Positions 62,052 through 64,000 of a stretch of DNA of 64,000 bases are shown piece after piece; within the stretch, counting starts at the first letter, position 1; the number at the start of each line of letters is the position of its first letter. A program made the position numbers and the translations under genes. This DNA comes from CAVQRB01 sp963715055 (GTDB lineage: Bacteria > Pseudomonadota > Alphaproteobacteria > Rhodobacterales > Rhodobacteraceae): the NCBI GenBank assembly GCA_963715055.1, contig CAVQRB010000019.1, positions 1 through 64,000 on the forward strand, given 5' to 3'. Under the pieces are notes generated by a model. It worked only from the letters and a program-made list of their open reading frames with translations, ran no database searches and was not told the DNA's origin.

Positions 62052-62651
62052 ATGTTCACCACCTTCCTCGCCGGATTCTTTCTGAGTCTCTCGCTGATCC
62101 TCGCCATCGGGGCGCAGAATGCCTTCGTGCTGCGGCAGGGGTTGCGGCAGTCGCATGTCTTCTGGGTCTGTCTGGCCTGCGGCCTGTCGGATGCCTTGCT
62201 GATCACCGCGGGGATCGCCGGCTTCGGCACCCTGGCCGCTACCTTGCCTTGGTTCGAGACGGCGATGCGTTATGGCGGTGCCGCTTTCCTGATCTGGTAC
62301 GGTTGGCGCAACGCGGTCTCGGCGTGGCGCGGCGGGCAGGCGCTGGCGGTGGATGGCGCGGCGCTGCAACCGTTGATGCCGACCTTGGCGACGGTGCTGG
62401 CGCTGACCTGGCTCAACCCGCATGTCTATCTCGACACGGTGGTGCTGATCGGGTCGATCTCCGCTCAGTATGACGGCCGCCTCGCCTTCGGCGCGGGCGC
62501 GGTATTGGCCAGCCTGAGCTTTTTCTTCGCGCTGGGGTACGGGGCGCGATTGCTGGCTCCGCTCTTTGCGCGTCCGCGCAGCTGGCAGGTGCTGGACGGG
62601 CTGATCGCCCTGACCATGTGGGCGATCGCTGCGGGACTTCTGCTCAGTTAA
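62052..62651 (+). CDS. LysE/ArgO-family amino-acid exporter
   Basis: This 199-residue protein has five or six helices and the family start GFFLSLSLILAIGAQNAFVLRQGLRQSHV, plus TWLNPHVYLDTVVLIGS in the middle. These are typical of ArgO and LysE, exporters of arginine or lysine. It starts at ATG 62052. The EamA gene follows 38 bp after on the same strand, and both could be transcribed together. Confidence 0.92.
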   Translation: MFTTFLAGFFLSLSLILAIGAQNAFVLRQGLRQSHVFWVCLACGLSDALLITAGIAGFGTLAATLPWFETAMRYGGAAFLIWYGWRNAVSAWRGGQALAVDGAALQPLMPTLATVLALTWLNPHVYLDTVVLIGSISAQYDGRLAFGAGAVLASLSFFFALGYGARLLAPLFARPRSWQVLDGLIALTMWAIAAGLLLS

Positions 62652-62689
62652 CCGCTTGCAGTCGGAGGACAAACTCGGGTCTATGGGTC

Positions 62690-63595
62690 ATGGTCACGCG
62701 TTCCCCTTCACGGCCTTCGGTTGGCGTCTTCTGGATGCTCGTCACGGGCCTCTGCTTCGTCACGGTAACCGCACTGGTGAAATACATGGGGCCGCGGGTG
62801 CCGCCGGTGGAGATGGCTTTCCTGCGCTACCTGCTCGGCCTCGTCTTCTTGCTGCCCGCACTCGGAGCGATGCGGGCCGCCCGTCTGACTTCGCGCCAGT
62901 GGCAGTTTTTCGGACTGCGCGGTGTGCTGCATGCCGGGGCCGTGATGCTGTGGTTCTACGCGATGGTCCGTATTCCGATCGCGGATGTGACGGCGCTCAA
63001 CTATCTCGCCCCGGTCTATGTGAGCATCGGCGCGGCGCTGTTTCTTGGGGAGAAACTTGCGATCCGCCGGATCGCGGCGGTCATCGTGGCGCTTCTCGGT
63101 GCCGCGATCATCCTGCGTCCGGGGTTTCGCGAGGTCAGCGACGGGCATCTGGCCATGGTCGTGGCCGCGATAGCCTTCGGCGGCTCCTATCTCACCGCCA
63201 AGGTCATGGCGGATGAGGTCAAACCCTCGGTGGTCGTGGCGATGCTGTCGATCTTCGTGACAATTGCCCTCGCACCATTCGCCATCGCCGTCTGGGTCAC
63301 GCCCACGCTTTCGGACCTGTTGCTACTCTTTTGCGTGGCGGCTGTCGCCACGGCGGGCCACTACACGATGACCCTGGCCTTTGCCGCGGCCCCGGTCACG
63401 GTGACACAGCCCGTGACCTTCGCGCAGCTCGTCTGGGCGGTTCTGCTCGGGTATCTTGTCTTCGACGAAGCGGTGGACATCTGGGTCGTGCTGGGGGGCG
63501 TCGTGATCCTCGGGTCCGTCACCTTCATCACATGGCGTGAGGCGGTGCTCAACCGCAAGCCGACGACGCCGACGGTCAACGCGACCAAGGTCTGA
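62690..63595 (+). CDS. DMT-superfamily (EamA) permease, second copy
   Basis: This 301-residue protein has ten helices and two EamA repeats. FWMLVTGLCFVTVTALVKYMG, the PVEMAFLRYLLGLVF loop and NYLAPVYVSIGAALFLGEKL are typical of the YdcZ/RhaT-like DMT set. It carries a small metabolite, identity unknown. ATG 62690 is the best start in view. The betI operator begins three bases after its stop. Confidence 0.88.
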   Translation: MVTRSPSRPSVGVFWMLVTGLCFVTVTALVKYMGPRVPPVEMAFLRYLLGLVFLLPALGAMRAARLTSRQWQFFGLRGVLHAGAVMLWFYAMVRIPIADVTALNYLAPVYVSIGAALFLGEKLAIRRIAAVIVALLGAAIILRPGFREVSDGHLAMVVAAIAFGGSYLTAKVMADEVKPSVVVAMLSIFVTIALAPFAIAVWVTPTLSDLLLLFCVAAVATAGHYTMTLAFAAAPVTVTQPVTFAQLVWAVLLGYLVFDEAVDIWVVLGGVVILGSVTFITWREAVLNRKPTTPTVNATKV

Positions 63596-63598
63596 TTT

Positions 63599-63622
63599 TT
63601 TATTGATTGACCAGTCAATAAA
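63599..63622. promoter_or_regulatory. Palindromic operator, likely BetI box
   Basis: TTTATTGA (63599-63606) and TCAATAAA (63615-63622) are perfect complements around eight bases. An inner palindrome, TTGAC-CA-GTCAA, is nested at 63607-63618. It lies 45 bases before the betI start. TetR-family regulators bind sites of this type, and this one resembles known BetI operators. Confidence 0.75.
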
Positions 63623-63666
63623 GAACCTGCTAGCAAACTCCCGCACAGCAGCCGGGACATCGCCAC

Positions 63667-64000
63667 ATGCCGAAACTGGGAATGGAACCCATCCGCCGCA
63701 CCGCTCTGGTCGAGGCGACGATTGCCGAAATCGGCGCGAAGGGCTCGCTTGACGTCACCGTCGGTCAGATCGCCAAACGCGCTGGCATGTCGAGCGCGCT
63801 GGCGCATCACTATTTCGGCGGGAAGGATCAAATCTTTCTCGCGGCCATGCAGCAGATCCTGCGCGATTTCGGTGCCGAAGTCCGGCGCGGGCTGCGGGCC
63901 GCGAAAACACCGCACGACCGCGCCGCGGCCTTGATCGAGGCGAGTTTCGCGCCCGCCTGTTTCGATCCCGCCACGATCAGCGCCTGGATGACCCTCTATG
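63667..64000 (+). CDS. betI: TetR-family choline-responsive repressor BetI, 3' end beyond window
   Basis: The first 111 residues are present. The start MPKLGMEPIRRTALVEATIAEIGAKG and the helix-turn-helix VTVGQIAKRAGMSSALAHHYFGGKDQIFLAAM are characteristic of BetI, which represses the glycine-betaine synthesis genes betBA until choline binds. The ATG at 63667 follows GGGACATCGCCAC, a weak site. The operator just upstream suggests self-control. The rest of the bet operon is expected to the right of the window. Confidence 0.93.
   Translation, partial: MPKLGMEPIRRTALVEATIAEIGAKGSLDVTVGQIAKRAGMSSALAHHYFGGKDQIFLAAMQQILRDFGAEVRRGLRAAKTPHDRAAALIEASFAPACFDPATISAWMTLY

Noticed and set aside
1..64000. 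CRISPR arrays, prophage genes or a replication origin
   Set aside because: I saw no regularly spaced repeats with unique spacers, no phage structural genes and no dnaA-box cluster.

Overview
The window looks like chromosome of a GC-rich alphaproteobacterium, most likely a member of the Rhodobacteraceae/Roseobacter group. This is inferred from gene content: an alphaproteobacterial-type RNase P RNA, two proteins with VPLPA-type C-terminal sorting tails, a DUF1127 protein, a DppB/DppC-type ABC operon with a CocE-type hydrolase, a TelA/XpaC cluster, and betI at the right edge. No species can be named from the sequence alone. Nearly all of the window is ordinary chromosome; no prophage or CRISPR array is visible.

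Left part (1-9.8 kb) is accessory and partly AT-richer than the rest. It holds a ZIP metal importer cut by the window edge, a trio of sugar-oxidising dehydrogenases (6PGDH/HIBADH type, XylB-like SDR, aldo/keto reductase), a secreted c-type cytochrome, a short CDF metal exporter, an AhpD-like protein, an SDR-MFS pair, a tRNA-Gly(TCC) with an unpaired first acceptor position, and a decayed IS3-family element.

9.8-21.4 kb: an ABC exporter, a fatty acyl-CoA synthetase, a type I phosphodiesterase, a YqaA-type membrane protein, a lytic transglycosylase lipoprotein, and a complete Dpp/Opp-type importer on the minus strand (binding protein, two permeases, one double ATPase). A set of four 11-bp-phased GTACACC-like repeats lies between two divergent genes at 14.6 kb.

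21.4-32 kb: a tightly packed minus-strand run of twelve genes, many overlapping by a few bases: a 29-residue membrane peptide, XpaC-like, TelA-like, a DUF2927 lipoprotein, SPFH+GYF protein, RidA, b561-like membrane protein, zinc-ribbon membrane protein, nitroreductase, dtd, glycerate 2-kinase and CocE hydrolase. The upper half resembles a membrane-stress module and is the best candidate for a poorly described system.

32-44 kb: translation and RNA housekeeping (RluB-like, tadA, gatCA, rnpB, rpmG), an excalibur lipoprotein with an AmpD-like amidase, amtB, a GDSL lipase/esterase with a VPLPA tail, a VIT-family transporter, a cupin and a Bax inhibitor-1 homologue. A 35-bp repeat occurs twice in inverted orientation, bracketing gatC-gatA-lipoprotein-amidase.

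44-64 kb: a LysR gene facing a DUF1127 gene, an XRE regulator followed by hisN and 8-oxoguanine deaminase with a CAP protein, guanine deaminase, mgtE with a folate enzyme, a YmdB-type phosphodiesterase, two SLC13/RCK carriers on either side of a bacterial pentameric ligand-gated channel gene, yebC, a spondin-domain protein with a VPLPA tail, amino-acid and DMT exporters, and the start of betI behind a palindromic operator.

Three conserved genes (tadA, yebC, the spondin-domain gene) are each broken by a single small indel that leaves both halves well conserved. This pattern fits base-level errors in the assembly at least as well as real inactivation.
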